NCBI GenBank assembly: GCA_023256405.1
Contig: JAGDXK010000004.1
Location: 9,308 to 14,658, forward strand
DNA length: 5,351 nt
Origin: Nitrososphaerales archaeon
GTDB lineage: Archaea > Thermoproteota > Nitrososphaeria > Conexivisphaerales > UBA164
Direction: 5' to 3'
The stretch's first letter is position 1, and every line of letters starts with the position of its first letter. A program made the translations under genes and the position numbers. The notes beneath the pieces were generated by a model. That model was not told the origin of the DNA, searched no databases, and worked only from the letters and a program-made list of their open reading frames with translations. This document shows positions 4,650 to 5,351 of the stretch, one piece after another.

Positions 4650-5351
4650 ATGGAAGTAAAGCCATGTAGCAAGTGCGGCAGGCCATCCTTTTACTACAGG
4701 CCCTACTCAGGAGAGTATCTATGCAAGGGATGTTTTGTGACTTCGATATACGATACTACCCTTGAAACAGTGAGAAAGTATGAGATGATAAAGTACGGCG
4801 AGAAGATCATTGTAGGGGTTTCGGGGGGAAAGGACAGCATCTCTCTCCTTTACATTCTTGCTAAGTTCTTCAAGGGAAACGAAATAATCGCGGTCACCCT
4901 AGATGAGGGAATAAAGGGCTACAGGGAGGAGGGGATAGAGATAGCGTCCAAGGTTGCCTCGAGCCTCAACGTGAAACACGTGGTGTACTCTTACAAACAG
5001 CTGTTCAGCTACAGCATAGACGAAGTGCAGCCCCTCAGGGGAAAGCTTTCATCATGCACAATCTGCGGCATATTCCGAAGAAGGGGACTCGACATAGCTG
5101 CAAGGGAGCTTGGGGCGCAGGTTGTAGCAACGGCCCATAACCTGGATGACATACTTCAGACCTACTTTATATTGCTCACCAACGGGGACGTTGAAAGGCT
5201 GAGAACGTTCAACCCAGCCGTCGAAGAGTCGCAGGTCTTCGGAATCAGAAAGGTGCATCCGTTCTTCAGAATTTATGAAAAGGAGCTCGCGATCTTCGCC
5301 ATGCTGAAGGGCTTTGATTTCCAGACAGTTACCTGCCCATACATGGAGCAG
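4650..5351 (+). CDS. ttuA: TtuA/Ncs6-family tRNA 2-thiolation enzyme (3' partial)
   Basis: The frame is open to the window end (234 codons present). ATP-pyrophosphatase enzymes of this family adenylate a tRNA uridine and install sulfur delivered by a ubiquitin-like carrier (TtuB/SAMP type). Seen in order: an N-terminal zinc ribbon with C6-C9 and C25-C28, the PP-loop SGGKDS (58-63), LDEGIKGYR (84-92), the CTIC pair (C136, C139) and C229 in TCPY, which together match the three cysteines that hold the iron-sulfur cluster in TtuA/NcsA, and TAHNLDD (161-167). All expected catalytic elements are present up to the break. ATG at 4650 is required to keep C6 and C9. It follows the RAM gene by two bases; the nearest purine-rich stretch (4624-4630) is too far for a Shine-Dalgarno. 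Whether it modifies U54 (TtuA) or U34 (Ncs6/NcsA) cannot be told. Confidence 0.9.
   Translation, partial: MEVKPCSKCGRPSFYYRPYSGEYLCKGCFVTSIYDTTLETVRKYEMIKYGEKIIVGVSGGKDSISLLYILAKFFKGNEIIAVTLDEGIKGYREEGIEIASKVASSLNVKHVVYSYKQLFSYSIDEVQPLRGKLSSCTICGIFRRRGLDIAARELGAQVVATAHNLDDILQTYFILLTNGDVERLRTFNPAVEESQVFGIRKVHPFFRIYEKELAIFAMLKGFDFQTVTCPYMEQ

Noticed and set aside
4978..4983. Second CACGTG core, in the thiolase gene
   Set aside because: Flanking bases are not symmetrical (AAA-CACGTG-GTG) and it is in coding sequence, so it does not resemble the palindrome at 1973-1988 beyond the six-base core.
5052..5258. A 68-codon open frame on the minus strand
   Set aside because: It is antisense to the thiolase region carrying the CTIC and TAHNLDD motifs, so it is a shadow of the real gene.
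1..5351. RNA genes, CRISPR arrays, insertion sequences or att sites
   Set aside because: No tRNA-like clover-leaf, regularly spaced repeats, transposase motifs or terminal repeats with target duplications were seen on either strand by eye.

Overview
The window looks like a compact archaeal chromosome segment. The main reasons are the MptE-type pterin pyrophosphokinase (an archaeal H4MPT-pathway enzyme), a TtuA/Ncs6-type tRNA thiolase, a stand-alone Lrp/AsnC RAM domain, and TATA-like boxes centred about 25-29 bases upstream of four start codons with no Shine-Dalgarno sequence, a typical archaeal leaderless layout. A TACK-type (Thermoproteota/Nitrososphaeria-like) host is my guess from the gene mix; I cannot fix the lineage from sequence alone.

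Layout: (1) 1-1043, plus strand, the 3' part of a UbiD-family prenyl-FMN decarboxylase whose N-terminus lies outside the window. (2) 1006-1860, minus strand, a ParB-family DNA-binding protein with no ParA in view, converging on and overlapping ubiD by 38 bases. (3) 1861-1980, a divergent promoter region with two inverted repeats set symmetrically between two TATA boxes, and a perfect 16-bp palindrome with a CACGTG core at its right edge. (4) 1981-2520, plus strand, a PIN-domain protein starting with GTG exactly at the dyad of that palindrome. (5) 2534-4290, minus strand, an apparent two-gene operon: a zinc-dependent medium-chain alcohol dehydrogenase followed by mptE, joined by an ATGA overlap. 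(6) 4291-4392, a second divergent promoter region. (7) 4393-5351, plus strand, a RAM-domain protein followed after 2 bases by a TtuA/Ncs6-like tRNA 2-thiolation enzyme that runs off the window.

The part most worth attention is the parB/PIN divergent region. Its palindrome shares the central eight bases of the bacterial parS consensus, sits next to a parB-like gene, and covers the predicted transcription and translation start of the PIN gene. This suggests a ParB-controlled switch, or a chromosomal parS-like site, in an archaeon. The other genes are housekeeping metabolism and RNA modification. No RNA genes, CRISPR arrays, insertion sequences or att sites are visible.
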